The position numbers and the translations under genes were made by a program. From CAVQMC01 sp963713505 (GTDB lineage Bacteria; Bacteroidota; Ignavibacteria; Ignavibacteriales; Ignavibacteriaceae), in contig CAVQMC010000004.1 of NCBI GenBank assembly GCA_963713505.1, forward strand, positions 1-64,000: DNA of 64,000 nucleotides. The letters are read 5' to 3'. Of this stretch, positions 49,151 to 59,772 are shown piece by piece. Positions within the stretch are counted from its first letter, which is position 1. Each line of letters begins with the position of its first letter. Under the pieces are notes generated by a model. That model had not been told where the DNA came from. It did not search any database and worked only from the letters and a program-made list of their open reading frames with translations.

Positions 49151-49699
49151 ATGAAAAGATATATAATGAAGATGGCACTTGTAGTATTTGGAGTTACAAT
49201 GTTATCATTTAACGGATGTATACTTGATGCATTTGACCATATTCCATTGAATGTTCCGGTTTCAATGAAAATCGCCACACAAGGCAATGGAAATATTTTA
49301 CTCGGCTCCGGTTCATATTGTTTAGATGAAAATGCTGATGTATTTAAGGATTACCAAAATAAAATAAACAGCATAAAATTTATTCAAGCTGCATATAGAA
49401 CCGAATCAGTTTCACCCGGCCTTGAAGGTGATCTATCTATTACAGTTAAAGATTCAACCGGCAGTACATTATTTACATTAACTTATCAAAATGTAAAACC
49501 TGCTGATTATATGCCCCCGAAAAGTCCGTTAATTCTTAACTTAAATCAAAATCAGATTCAAGCTTTAGATAATTATCTGCAGACTTTTAATAACCAGTGT
49601 TTAACAGGTGAAGTACAAATCTTGGTTACTAGCGGTCAAGCACCGTATGAGTTAACCGGTTTTGTAGATTTTGTTTTAGAAGCTGATACGAATTTTTAA
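49151..49699 (+). CDS. Predicted lipoprotein of unknown function
   Basis: 182 residues. Signal peptide with a lipobox-like end (MLSFNGC, Cys at ~24), so probably lipid-anchored. The rest is a beta-rich domain (SMKIATQGNGNILLGSGSYC, GDLSITVKDSTGSTLFTLTYQNV, GEVQILVTSGQAPYELTGFVDFVLEAD). Two further cysteines (in SYCLDEN and NNQCLTGE) may pair. Shine-Dalgarno AAGGAG. Family not recognised. A terminator follows. Confidence 0.75.
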   Translation: MKRYIMKMALVVFGVTMLSFNGCILDAFDHIPLNVPVSMKIATQGNGNILLGSGSYCLDENADVFKDYQNKINSIKFIQAAYRTESVSPGLEGDLSITVKDSTGSTLFTLTYQNVKPADYMPPKSPLILNLNQNQIQALDNYLQTFNNQCLTGEVQILVTSGQAPYELTGFVDFVLEADTNF

Positions 49700-49718
49700 T
49701 TCATCCATAGAACGACTT

Positions 49719-49754
49719 AAAAATCCTTGCGGTGTAATGCCGTAAGGGTTTTTT
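49719..49754 (+). terminator. Rho-independent terminator after lipoprotein gene
   Basis: AAAATCCTTGCGG, loop TGTAATG, CCGTAAGGGTTTT then a T run. A 13-bp stem with two G-T wobbles. Confidence 0.9.
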
Positions 49755-49789
49755 ATTTTAAATAGCTAAAGCTTGAAAGAGTTTTTTTA

Positions 49790-50407
49790 CTGATAACCGT
49801 CGGTTAAAACCGACGGCAGTTGATTAAGCGATTTGTATTCAATTAATATTTTGTCAAAATCCTTAATCGGGACAACTCATGAGTTGTCCCTACAAGTAAT
49901 TCTAATTTGTTTAAACTTAAATTGATTGCAATGAAAACACTATCTTACTTCCAAATCCTGCAGCTTTGCATTCATGCATTCTTACCTGCCTCTAAATCCC
50001 TGGCATTGTGTAACTCCGTCAGGAGTTAAATGTTTGTAACCCCTGGTATTCTCATGAAATATAAGAACTCCTTTAGGAGTTCAACATTAAGTCCCTGTGG
50101 TACCCATTGGTTAAAATCAGCGGTAAGTGATTTTGTGATTTTTATTCAATTAATATTTTGTCAAAATCTTTAATCGGGACAACTCATGAGTCATCCCTAC
50201 AAGTAATTTTAATTTGTTTAAATTTAAATTGATTGCAATGAAAATACTATCTTACTTCCAAATCCTACAGCCTTGCATTCATACATTCTTACCTGCCTCT
50301 AAATCCCTGGCATTGTGTAACTCCGTTAGGAGTTAAATGTTTATAACCCCTGGTATTCTCATGATATATAAGAACTCCTTTAGGAGTTCAACATTAAATC
50401 CCTGTGG
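49790..50407. repeat. Two ~307-bp tandem units with four hairpin types
   Basis: Unit 1 (49790-50100) contains CCGTCGGTTAAAACCGACGG, GGGACAACTC-ATGAGTTGTCCC (49869-49890), the words TTTGCATTCATGCATTC, an H1 hairpin AACTCCGTCAGGAGTT with TAAATGTTTGTAA and an H2 hairpin GAACTCCTTTAGGAGTTC. Unit 2 (50101-50407) repeats the order with decayed first and second stems. No gene in 49755-50535. Confidence 0.85.
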
Positions 50408-50535
50408 TCCTCTGTGTCTTCAATGCGGCTCTCTGTGTAATTCATAAACTACTAAGATCGCAAAGAAATATTTATAATTACCTTCAATTAATATATCTTC
50501 TTTTATATTTTAGCTTAATAACAAAAAAATATTAA

Positions 50536-51666
50536 TTGAAAGAAACAGCCTTATATATTCATATCCCTTTCTGCGATCACAAATGCATTTACTGTGATTT
50601 TTATTCAATAATCACTACAGATAATATTCAACCGTTTTTAAATGCATTAAAGAATGAAATAAACTACTATAAAGATATTTATAACGATGATAGAATTTTC
50701 AAAACAATATATTTCGGCGGCGGAACTCCATCTTTAATGGAACCTGTTTATATTGAACAAATAATTAATCATCTTTATAAAAATTTTAAATTTTCCGAAA
50801 ATGTAGAAATCACCCTGGAAACAAATCCCGGCACAGTTGATCTTAAAAAATTAAAAGCATTTAAAGAAACAGGAATTAATAGATTAAGTATTGGAATTCA
50901 ATCGTTTCATGAAGATGAATTAAAATTTCTCACAAGAATTCATGATAAAGAAACTGCAATAAAAACTGTTGAAAATGCAAATAAGGCAGGTTTTAAAAAC
51001 ATCAATATAGATTTAATATTTAATCTTCCCGGACAAACAAAAAACAAATGGAAGTTTAATTTAGAAACCGCAGCTAATCTTCCAGTTACTCATATTTCTG
51101 CTTACAGTCTTATTTTGGAAAGGGGAACAATTCTAAATAAAATGGTCCTTGACGGAAAAGTAAATATGCAGGACGAAGACTACGATGCAGATCTTTATGA
51201 AATTACAATCGATTATTTAATTTCAAAAGATTTTTATCAATATGAAGTTTCGAACTTTACCAAAACCGGCTACGAGTGCATACATAATAATGCTTACTGG
51301 CACTATTGGGATTATTTAAGTTTAGGAACTTCATCCCATTCTTTCATGAACGGAAAAAGATGGTGGAATTTTTCAAGTCTTAAAAAATATATTTCTGAAG
51401 TTGAAAAAAATGGAAATGCAGTTGCAAGCTCCGAAATTTTATCAAAAGAAGAAATGTTTAATGAATATGTAATGCTTGCTTTAAGAAGCAGCGGACTTAA
51501 TTTGGATGAACTCAAAAAAAACTTCGGAAGTAATTGGATAAATGAAAAATATAATTATTTTAAAAACTTAATGAATGAAAATTTTTTAACAATGGATGAA
51601 CATCATATCCGGTTTACCAAAAAAGGATATGCTGTCTGCGACGAAATTCTATCAAATATTTTATAA
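50536..51666 (+). CDS. hemW: HemW-type radical SAM heme chaperone
   Basis: 376 residues, start TTG at 50536 because an in-frame stop lies just upstream and no ATG fits. ALYIHIPFCDHKCIYCDFYS carries the radical-SAM CxxxCxxC (Cys13, 17, 20) with the extra Cys-x-Asp-Phe-Tyr of HemW. FKTIYFGGGTPSLM, ETNPGTVDLKKLKAFKETGINRLSIGIQSFHEDELKFLTRIH and NIDLIFNLPGQT are family marks. Formerly annotated as oxygen-independent coproporphyrinogen III oxidase. HemW proteins lack that activity and deliver heme. Intact. Confidence 0.93.
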   Translation: MKETALYIHIPFCDHKCIYCDFYSIITTDNIQPFLNALKNEINYYKDIYNDDRIFKTIYFGGGTPSLMEPVYIEQIINHLYKNFKFSENVEITLETNPGTVDLKKLKAFKETGINRLSIGIQSFHEDELKFLTRIHDKETAIKTVENANKAGFKNINIDLIFNLPGQTKNKWKFNLETAANLPVTHISAYSLILERGTILNKMVLDGKVNMQDEDYDADLYEITIDYLISKDFYQYEVSNFTKTGYECIHNNAYWHYWDYLSLGTSSHSFMNGKRWWNFSSLKKYISEVEKNGNAVASSEILSKEEMFNEYVMLALRSSGLNLDELKKNFGSNWINEKYNYFKNLMNENFLTMDEHHIRFTKKGYAVCDEILSNIL

Positions 51667-51704
51667 AGTAACTAAACTTTTAAATCATCTTCCGGTTTTT
51701 CTAA

Positions 51705-52955
51705 ATGCTGAAAATCTTTAAAATTAAACTTCATTGGCAAATCTTAATTGCAATTGTGGTCGCCGTTCTCTATGGATTTTTCTTACCTGAATATGTTTAT
51801 CTTGTAAAATGGATGGGAGATTTATTTTTACGTGCTTTAAAGATGATAATTGTTCCGCTGATTCTAACTTCCATAGTTACCGGAGTAGCAAATGTTGGCG
51901 ATGCTCAAAACCTGGGGAAAATGGGATTAAAAACTTTAGGCTATTATATAGTTACCAGTCTGCTCGCCATTGTTACAGGATTATTTTTAGTTAATGTTAT
52001 TCAGCCCGGTGTCGGCGCAGATTTAGGTTTAAATAAAAATGTCGAAGGTCTCCATGCTGCATCAAAAGGTATCGGCAACATTTTACTTCGTTTGATACCC
52101 ACAAATATTTTTCAATCTATGGCCAGCGGCGATATGCTTGCAATAATATTTTTTGCAATCTTAGTTGGATTCTTTATTACAAAACTTCCGGATACATATA
52201 AAAATCCTCTAAATAATTTATTCAACGGCGGATTTGAAGTAATGATGAAAATTACAGAGCTTATTATAAAATTTGCGCCTCTGGGAATTCTTGGAATTAT
52301 TGCCGGAGTAGTTGCAGAACAGGCGAATGATCTTCTTCAAGTTGCTGCAAGAATGGGAATGTATATGTCCGCAGTATTGCTTGGATTGATAATTCATTCA
52401 TTTTTTACTTTGCCTATGATTCTAAGATTTTATGGTAAATCTAATCCTTTAAAACATTTTCAGGCAATGACAACTCCGCTGCTAACTGCTTTTTCCACTT
52501 CTTCCTCTTCCGCAACTTTACCTTTAACTTTGGAAGCAGTTGAACAGGATGTTGGAGTTTCAAATAAAGTTACCAGTTTTGTAATTCCTCTCGGAGCAAC
52601 TGTAAATATGGACGGCACTGCTCTTTACGAATGTGTTGCCGCAATGTTTATTGCACAAGCTTACGGCATTCATATGGATTTTTTACATCAATTTATAATT
52701 GTATTTACTGCTTTACTTGCTTCAATAGGTGCTGCGGGAATTCCAATGGCGGGCTTTGTTATGATTTCCGTAATTCTAACTGCTGTGGGTCTTCCATTGG
52801 AAGGCGTAGGATTAATTATTTCCGTAGATAGAATCTTAGACATGTGCCGTACAACAGTTAATGTCTGGAGCGACTCGTGCGGAGCTGCAGTAATTGCAAA
52901 ATCCGAAGGAGAAAAGTTAAACGTAATGATTCCGGAATATAAAAATAAACAGTAA
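51705..52955 (+). CDS. Dicarboxylate/amino acid:cation symporter (DAACS family)
   Basis: 416 residues, ~8 helices and two re-entrant loops as in GltPh-type glutamate/aspartate transporters. LKMIIVPLILTSIVTGVANVGDAQNLGKMG, FSTSSSSATLPLTLEAVEQDVGVSNKVTSFVIPLGATVNMDGTALYE (serine-rich hairpin 1 and the NMDGTA motif). AALLASIGAAGIPMAGFVM (hairpin 2) and VDRILDMCRTTVNVWSDSCGAAVI with the substrate-binding Asp/Arg/Thr/Asn helix follow. Sodium- or proton-coupled uptake of acidic amino acids or C4-dicarboxylates. Intact. Confidence 0.94.
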   Translation: MLKIFKIKLHWQILIAIVVAVLYGFFLPEYVYLVKWMGDLFLRALKMIIVPLILTSIVTGVANVGDAQNLGKMGLKTLGYYIVTSLLAIVTGLFLVNVIQPGVGADLGLNKNVEGLHAASKGIGNILLRLIPTNIFQSMASGDMLAIIFFAILVGFFITKLPDTYKNPLNNLFNGGFEVMMKITELIIKFAPLGILGIIAGVVAEQANDLLQVAARMGMYMSAVLLGLIIHSFFTLPMILRFYGKSNPLKHFQAMTTPLLTAFSTSSSSATLPLTLEAVEQDVGVSNKVTSFVIPLGATVNMDGTALYECVAAMFIAQAYGIHMDFLHQFIIVFTALLASIGAAGIPMAGFVMISVILTAVGLPLEGVGLIISVDRILDMCRTTVNVWSDSCGAAVIAKSEGEKLNVMIPEYKNKQ

Positions 52956-54590
52956 TTATTTATTAATTAACGGAATTCCTATACAAGCATCCGGTTCATT
53001 TATTCCAATCAAATTTGCAATTGTCGGTGCAATATCTACAACATAAACAGGTTTATTTACAGTTTGTTTCGGAACATCCCATCCGTAAAAAATCATTGGA
53101 ACATGCGTATCATAAGAATATTGTGAACCGTGTGTAGTTCCATGTTTCATATTATTTATAAAATAATCAGGCTGCAGATCGAAAATTATATCACCCGATC
53201 TGACACGATTAAATCCGTTTAACAAAAAATTATTGTTGGAACGCTCAGGTACAAGAGTCTCTAATTGGTTTCTTGTAAAGATTTGTGAAATTTCCGGGAA
53301 ATTACTTCTTAAATATAATTTGAATTCTTTTTCTACATCGCTCTGAACTAAATTATTCTTTTTAAGAAATTCATAATTAAGATATATCTGGTTATTTGAA
53401 TAGTTCTCAATTATTTTCTCACTTCCGAATGTTCTTTTGCCGAATGCTTTAAGTGAATCAAGGCTTTTATGATAATTTAATTCTCCGGTTGGAATTTTTA
53501 ATGTTTTTAGAAATCCCTGATCCGGCTGTACAGCATGATCTGCAGTAAGGAATAGTAAATAATTTCCTTTGCCTATTTCTTTATCTAAATAATGTAGCAG
53601 GTCTGCCAACTGCTCATCCATTTTTATATATGTATCCTGAATTTCAACCGAGTTCGGACCGTATGCGTGACCGATAAAATCAGGTGAAGAAAAACTTATT
53701 GAAAGAAAATCTGGAACAATATTCTTTCCTAGTTTGTCATTTGTTATAACATCTTTTGCTAAATCAAGCAAAATTTGATTTCCGTATGGTGTTGTTTCAA
53801 AAGCTGAATATTTATCTTTTTTATTTAAATTTTTAAAATTATGCGGAAAATTGGTTTTGCCTTCCGAAAAAACGTCGGCTTCATAATCAGCATTATCGGG
53901 AAAACTTAATTCATAATCTTTTAAAGGCAGAGATAAAGTCCAATCTTTAGATAAATATTTATCAGCGAAATCCTTGTTGTTAAATTTTATCATCCAGTCA
54001 GGGAGTTTATCCATGTAATAGCTCGAGGAAATAAAATTTCCGGTATTATTATCAAACCAATATGCTTGATCTTCCGAATGTCCTCCCGGAAGAATCGCAC
54101 ACCTGTCCTTTAAAGAAATACAGACAACTTTTGCTTTTCCGTTTGTTGCAATTTTTAATTGATCTGTTATTGTAGTAGCCAGTAGTCTTTTGGGCGAACG
54201 TTCTCCTAATTTGTCATTTGAACCATATTGGATTTATAAGAATTGTCTTCAACGCAGTAAACCATATCTTTTCTATTTCGGTCATAAAAATCGTTTCCGA
54301 TTATTCCATGATAATACGGAGTTGTTCCGGTATAAATAGAAGTATGTCCGGGAGCAGTATAAGTAGGAGTATAATTATAATGAGCATAAGTAAAATTACT
54401 GCCGTTATTTAAGTAGTCTTTTAAATCCATCATTTCCATAAAATTGGTAATATCGTGTTAAGTAATCGTATCTCATTTGGTCAACTACGATTCCCACAAT
54501 TAATTTAGGTTGGTTATATTTCTGAGAATATAAATAAATATTGGATATCAAAAATATTGATAAAAAGAGAAGAATTTTTAACCTTTTCAT
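52956..54590 (-). CDS. PafA-like alkaline phosphatase / nucleotide pyrophosphatase family, frameshifted
   Basis: Exported (ILLFLSIFLISNIYLYS) metal-dependent phosphomonoesterase. PKLIVGIVVDQMRYDYLTRYY provides the first metal Asp. TPTYTAPGHTSIYTGTTPYYHGIIGNDF carries the nucleophile Thr. SISFSSPDFIGHAYGPNS, FLTADHAVQPDQGF (Asp-His) and GTTHGSQYSYDTHVPMIFYG (His) give the remaining zinc ligands, in PafA order. One +1 break (extra A) near 54412 and one -1 break (missing G) near 54220. Rejoined length is ~544 residues, as in PafA. Probably releases phosphate from organic esters in the periplasm. Convergent with the symporter gene with no gap. Confidence 0.9.
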
Positions 54591-54715
54591 AACGCACCAC
54601 AGAAATAAATAATAAAATATTCTACAAATTTAAATTTCATTTACTAAATTAAAAAAATTATAGTTATTTTAATTTGAAAATTTTTGTTAAATCTATATTA
54701 AAAGGGATAATTATT

Positions 54716-57432
54716 GTGAGATTTTTACGACTTTTTCTTTTCTTCGTTTTACTTACTTCATTCGCTTATTCTCAAAACTATAAGCAGGTCAAAATTTATA
54801 TAAACAGCAAAGCCGATATTGCAAATTTATATAAAGCGGGATTGGATTTCGATCATCCTTACTTAACCAAAGATAATGCGGTGATTTTATTTTTAAGTGA
54901 TAACGCTTTTGAAAAATTAAAATCAACAGGCTATAGGTACGATGTTTTAATTAATAACTGGAAAGATTATTATAATAATCTGCCAAAACTTTCGCCTGCT
55001 CGAGAAACAGCAATTTAAAAATGTTAGCAGAATGAAATATGGAGTAACAGAATTCGGCTATGGTTCAATGGGAGGATATTATACATTGGCTGAAGTTAAT
55101 GCACAATTGGATACAATGAGAGCTCAGTATCCGAATTTAATAACTGCCAAACAATCTATCGGAACTACAGTTGAAGGAAGACCGATTTATATGGTAAAAA
55201 TTTCGGATAATCCTGATGTAAATGAAAATGAACCGCAGGTACTTTATACATGCTATTCATCATGCAAGGGAACCAATGGGAATGCAGCAGTTGGTTTATT
55301 ACATGTATTATTTATTAGAAAATTATAATACAGATCCTTCGGTAAAATATTTAGTTGATCATCGTGAGATTTATTTTATTCCTGTTGTTAATCCTGATGG
55401 TTATGAATACAATCATCAGACAGATCCCAACGGCGGCGGTTATTGGAGAAAAAACAGAAGAAACAACGGCAGCGGAATTTACGGGGTAGACTTAAATAGA
55501 AATTACGGTCCTTATGCTTACTGGAATTCTTCCAACGGAGGTTCAAGCACAGATCCATCTTCTGAGACTTACAGAGGCACCGCTCCGTTCTCAGAACCTG
55601 AAGTTCAAGCAATTCGTGATTTTTTAATGACAAAACATATTAGAAATACTTTAAACTACCATACTTACGGAAATGATTTAATTTATCCTTATGGAGCATT
55701 AAGTCATGAAACTCCGGACTCTTTAATCTTCAGGGAATTTGCTGCCGATATAACAACATATAACGGTTACACATACGGAACAGATTTGCAGACAGTTGGT
55801 TATTCAACTCGAGGTAATTCGGATGATTACGAATATGACGGCGATATTGCTTCAACCAACGGTAATATTTTTGCAATGACTCCTGAAGTTGGTGGTTTTT
55901 CCGATGGCTTCTGGCCTCCTCAAAGCAGAATTTATCCTTTAGCAGAAGAGAATTTATTACCTAATCTTTATTATACCTGGGTGGCCGGTGAATTTGTAAA
56001 ACTTAATAACGCAAATTTCAGTCAGCAGTATTTTAATCCCGGTGATAATGTAGAAATGCTGCCGGAATTTAAGAACAAAGGACTTTCAACAGGGTATAAC
56101 ATTAATGTTGAATTAAGTTCAAACAGTTCATATATAACTGTTAATAATGCCACTGCAAGTTTTGATTCAATTGAAGCAAGAAGTACTGCGCAGGTTTCTT
56201 CTCCATTAACATTTACAATTTCTCCTTCAACTCCTATCGATACGGAAATTAAACTTGTTGTTAAATCATTAATCGACGGTGCGGAAATGTCTTCCGATAC
56301 AGTCAGCATTATTACCGGAATACCGACTTACGCTTTTGTTGATACAACTAATAATATTAATAATCTCTGGACGATTACCTCAACGCCGACTAACCCTCAT
56401 TGGGGAATAACTACATCGACATATCATTCAGCTCCAAACAGCTATACGGATTCACCAACAGGTAATTATGCTGATAATGCTACTGTAACTTTAACTTTAA
56501 CAAATTCAATTGATCTATCAGGTTATTCAAATCCGAGATTAACATACTGGACAAAATGGGATATAGAAAATGATTGGGATTATGCACAAACTAAAATTTC
56601 TACAAATAACGGTTCAACCTGGACTCCTCTTCAAGGTTTATATACAAATCCCGGAGTAGGCTCATTCCAGCCGAACGGCGAGCCTTTATATGACGGCACA
56701 CAGCTTAATTGGGTAAAAGAGGAAATTAGTTTAGCTTCTTACAGCAGCAGTCAAGTTAAATTTAAATTTGAACTTAAATCGGATATCAACACAAACAGGG
56801 ACGGATGGTATTTAGATGATATCGGTGTTATCATTTATACTGCTGTTCCGGTTGAATTAACTTCATTTACAGCAAATTCAAATGAAAGTTCAGTTTCTTT
56901 AAATTGGATTACCTCAACTGAAACAAATAATAAAGGCTTTGAAATTCAAAGATGTGCCGATGATAAAACAAACGGTCCTAAAAATTGGAAAACCTTAGGA
57001 TTTATTGCCGGAAGCGGAACAAGCAGCGAAAGTCATAATTATTCATTTGTTGATAAAAATCCAATTTCCGGATCATCATTATATAGACTAAAACAAGTTG
57101 ATTTCAACGGTACTTTCAGAATTTACGGACCTGTTTCATCAAGCTATATGGGAGTAACGGAATATTCTTTACAGCAGAATTACCCAAACCCGTTCAATCC
57201 TTCTACTGTTATTAAATATTCAATTCCTAAAGCAGGATTTGTTTCATTAAAAGTATATAATGTGCTTGGTTCAGAAGTTGCATCTTTAGTTAATGGTTAC
57301 ATGGAAGCGGGAAATCACGAAATTAATTTCAGTACAAATATTTCCGGGAAAGAACTTGGTTCCGGGATTTATTTCTATACAATTAAAGCAGGCAATTATA
57401 CACAGACGAAGAAGATGGTTGTGCTGAAATAG
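54716..57432 (+). CDS. T9SS-exported M14 zinc carboxypeptidase, frameshifted
   Basis: The GTG at 54716 (AAAGGG upstream) starts a signal peptide (LFLFFVLLTSFAYSQ). A TTG at 54674 would add 14 residues. After a propeptide-like region comes the M14 domain: FGYGSMGGYYTLAEV, SIGTTVEGRPIYMVKIS, zinc ligands in AIHHAREPMG, GVDLNRNYG, HTYGNDLIYPYG (His) and TPEVGGFSDGFWP (catalytic Glu). A beta-sandwich (CARDB/MAM-like) and a T9SS type A sorting domain (QQNYPNPFNPSTVIKYSIP ... KKMVVLK) follow. Two +1 breaks lie near 54996 (extra C) and 55250 (extra T). Rejoined ~905 residues. Probably degrades extracellular protein. Confidence 0.93.
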
Positions 57433-57504
57433 AATTATTAAACTGCAAGCATGCAAGTTTGCATGACTGCAGGTATAGATGAACAGACATGGAAAAATTG
57501 ATTA

Positions 57505-57533
57505 GGGAATGAGCAATGCTTGTTCCCTTTTTT
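57505..57533 (+). terminator. Rho-independent terminator after carboxypeptidase
   Basis: GGGAATGAGCA and TGCTTGTTCCC are complementary with two wobbles, followed by seven T. TGCA words at 57440-57470 precede it. The rest of 57534-57824 is AT-rich with no gene seen. Confidence 0.85.
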
Positions 57534-57824
57534 ATTGTCGAACAAATTGTATTAGAAAAAAATCAATGAATTGATTAAATGCCATTCCGCTGCTATAAAA
57601 ATTTATTAATTAAAGAATTCAATAAGTATTTTATTTGCTTGTAAATTTGCAATTACTTAAGTTCATTTTATAATCATTCGCTGGGGGTTTTAGTAGTTGA
57701 GACTGTGTAAATTATATTTTATATCGATTGTCATTTTTCTTATCCGGAAGCAATTAAACTATTTAAACATTCCTATATTTATTAAGATAAAAAATCTTAA
57801 TAATCACATAATATTCAATTTCAT

Positions 57825-59588
57825 ATGAAAACATTAAATAAATTTATATTATTTTTTGTTGTATTCATTTCCCTTAAAAGCTACGCCACCATCCACTACG
57901 TAAGCCACGACGGCAGCAATACACCTCCATACTTAACCTGGGAAACAGCAGCAGACTCAATCCAAAACGCAATAAATGTTTGCAGCCCTGGTGATACTGT
58001 ACTGGTGGCTAATGGAGTTTATCCAGAGAATCTTGTAATTCAAAACATTCCAATTTATCTGCTTGGCAGCAGTATGGATTCTACAATTATTGACGGTACC
58101 GGATTAAGCGATTCAACAATATTTTTTAATAATTCAAACAGTAAAATTGAAAATTTTAATATTAATGGAAGAGGAATTGGAAGTTATAGTTATGCAGTAG
58201 CATATCAAGATTTGCCTTTGACAGTAATAAACTGCAGAATTAATAAAACTGGTTATGGAGTAGTATCAATTGGTAATGCAGGTATAATGGCAAGTAATGA
58301 TATTTATAGAAAATATTACTGTACATGCCTTTGGCCTTTTTAATAACAGTATTAATGCAATATCCGATTGCTTAATTTTAATAAATTCTGAACAAGTCTA
58401 GCGGAATTTATATTGGTGGCCCAAACCCCAATTCAATTTACACAATCAGCAACAACATAATTATTTTGACGGATACAAATGGTACTGTAAGTGGAAAGGG
58501 CATAATAACATGGCGCACCTAAAAGAGTTTATATATATAATAATCTTAATTAGTGGGCGATTAAACGGAACATATTATTTAGGCGACAATGTTCAAGATA
58601 CAGCTTTTATAAAAAATAATGTACTTTTAAATCAAGCCACAAATGGACCAGGAAGCATAGAGACGGGGGGAAGCAAGACAATAGTGTCAAATAATACATT
58701 AATGAAAGAATCATAGGGCTATAGACGCATGGACGTACAAAATCTAATTATAATATATTCTGGAAAAACGAATATAATCTGAATGGATTAACTTACGGAG
58801 ACAGCGACATGGTAAGAGATCCTATGTTTGTGAAGGATACTCTCCCAAATCCAAATCTTGATTTCGATTATCATCTTCAGGCTTTCTCACCCGGAATAGA
58901 TAAAGGAGAACCAAATATACTAGATGTAGACGGAACAAGATCAGATATTGGAATGTTCGGCGGACCTTACGGAGAAAGATACACTTATGAAGACTTAGCC
59001 CCAAGAGCCCCTGTTAACCTTTCGGCAATAGTAGATACAAACGGCATACATCTAAAATGGAATAAAAACGCGGAAGCGGATACAGCTTATTATAATGTTT
59101 ATAGAGACACAACACAAAACTTCACATTAGATTCAGCAAAAATAATCGGAACACCAACAGATACATTTTTCACGGATACTTACACAAAAAACAATCAGCA
59201 TCTATATTACAAAATAACAGCAGTAGACAATCAGGGAAATCAGTCCGGTCCATCTGAAGAAATAGCAGTAACAATAACATCAGTAAAAGACAAACCATAT
59301 ATCATAAGCAATTACAGATTATATCAGAATTATCCTAATCCATTCAATCCGACAACAAAAATAGGATACAGATTAAAAGAAAACGGATATGTAAAACTGT
59401 ATGTGTATGATATAAAAGGAGCACAGGTAAAAGTGTTGGTAAACCGAAACCAAAATGCAGATTATTACGAAACAGAATTTGATGGAAACGGATTAGCAAG
59501 TGGAATATATTTATACAGAATAGAAGTAATTGGGAAAGGAAATATTCCGGTTTTTTCGGATATGAGGAAGATGGTACTATTAAAATAA
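57825..59588 (+). pseudogene. T9SS beta-helix surface protein, first copy, broken in the middle
   Basis: N-terminal signal peptide and TIHYVSHDGSNTPPYLTWETAADSIQNAINVCSPGDTVLVANGVY, the start of a right-handed parallel beta-helix (DUF1565/pectate-lyase-like), run to 58343. From 58344 to ~58800 several frame breaks occur, where the beta-helix rungs match the intact neighbour only in pieces (for example SNNIIIL, DTAFIKNNVL). The 3' part from 58809 is open: VRDPMFVKDTLPNPNLDFDYHLQAFSPGIDKG, a fibronectin-like domain (APVNLSAIVDTNGIHLKWNKN) and a T9SS tag (YQNYPNPFNPTTKIGYRL). Too many breaks for one sequencing slip. Confidence 0.8.
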
Positions 59589-59708
59589 TAATAGTATTCT
59601 GAACTCATCCTGTAATCTTTCTCTTAATAAGGGAAGGATATATTAATAGTAATCACTTTATATTTTCAGAATTGACAAGACGAAAAATGTAAAGATTTAC
59701 TGACAAGA

Positions 59709-59736
59709 AAATCTCTCTCTTTTTAAGAGAGAGATT
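59709..59736. repeat. AATCTCTCTCT...AGAGAGAGATT hairpin
   Basis: A 10-11 bp stem around TTTTTA, followed by TAGAGAGAGTT. Similar in style to the GAGAGAGG hairpins near the DUF559 gene. May act as a terminator or be part of that repeat family. Confidence 0.5.
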
Positions 59737-59772
59737 TAGAGAGAGTTAATTAAGATATACCTAAAAAGAATC

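Noticed and set aside
8113..50407. Hairpins as integron attC sites
   Set aside because: No integrase and no RYYYAAC/GTTRRRY core pair. The hairpins are short and perfectly paired without the extrahelical bases of attC.
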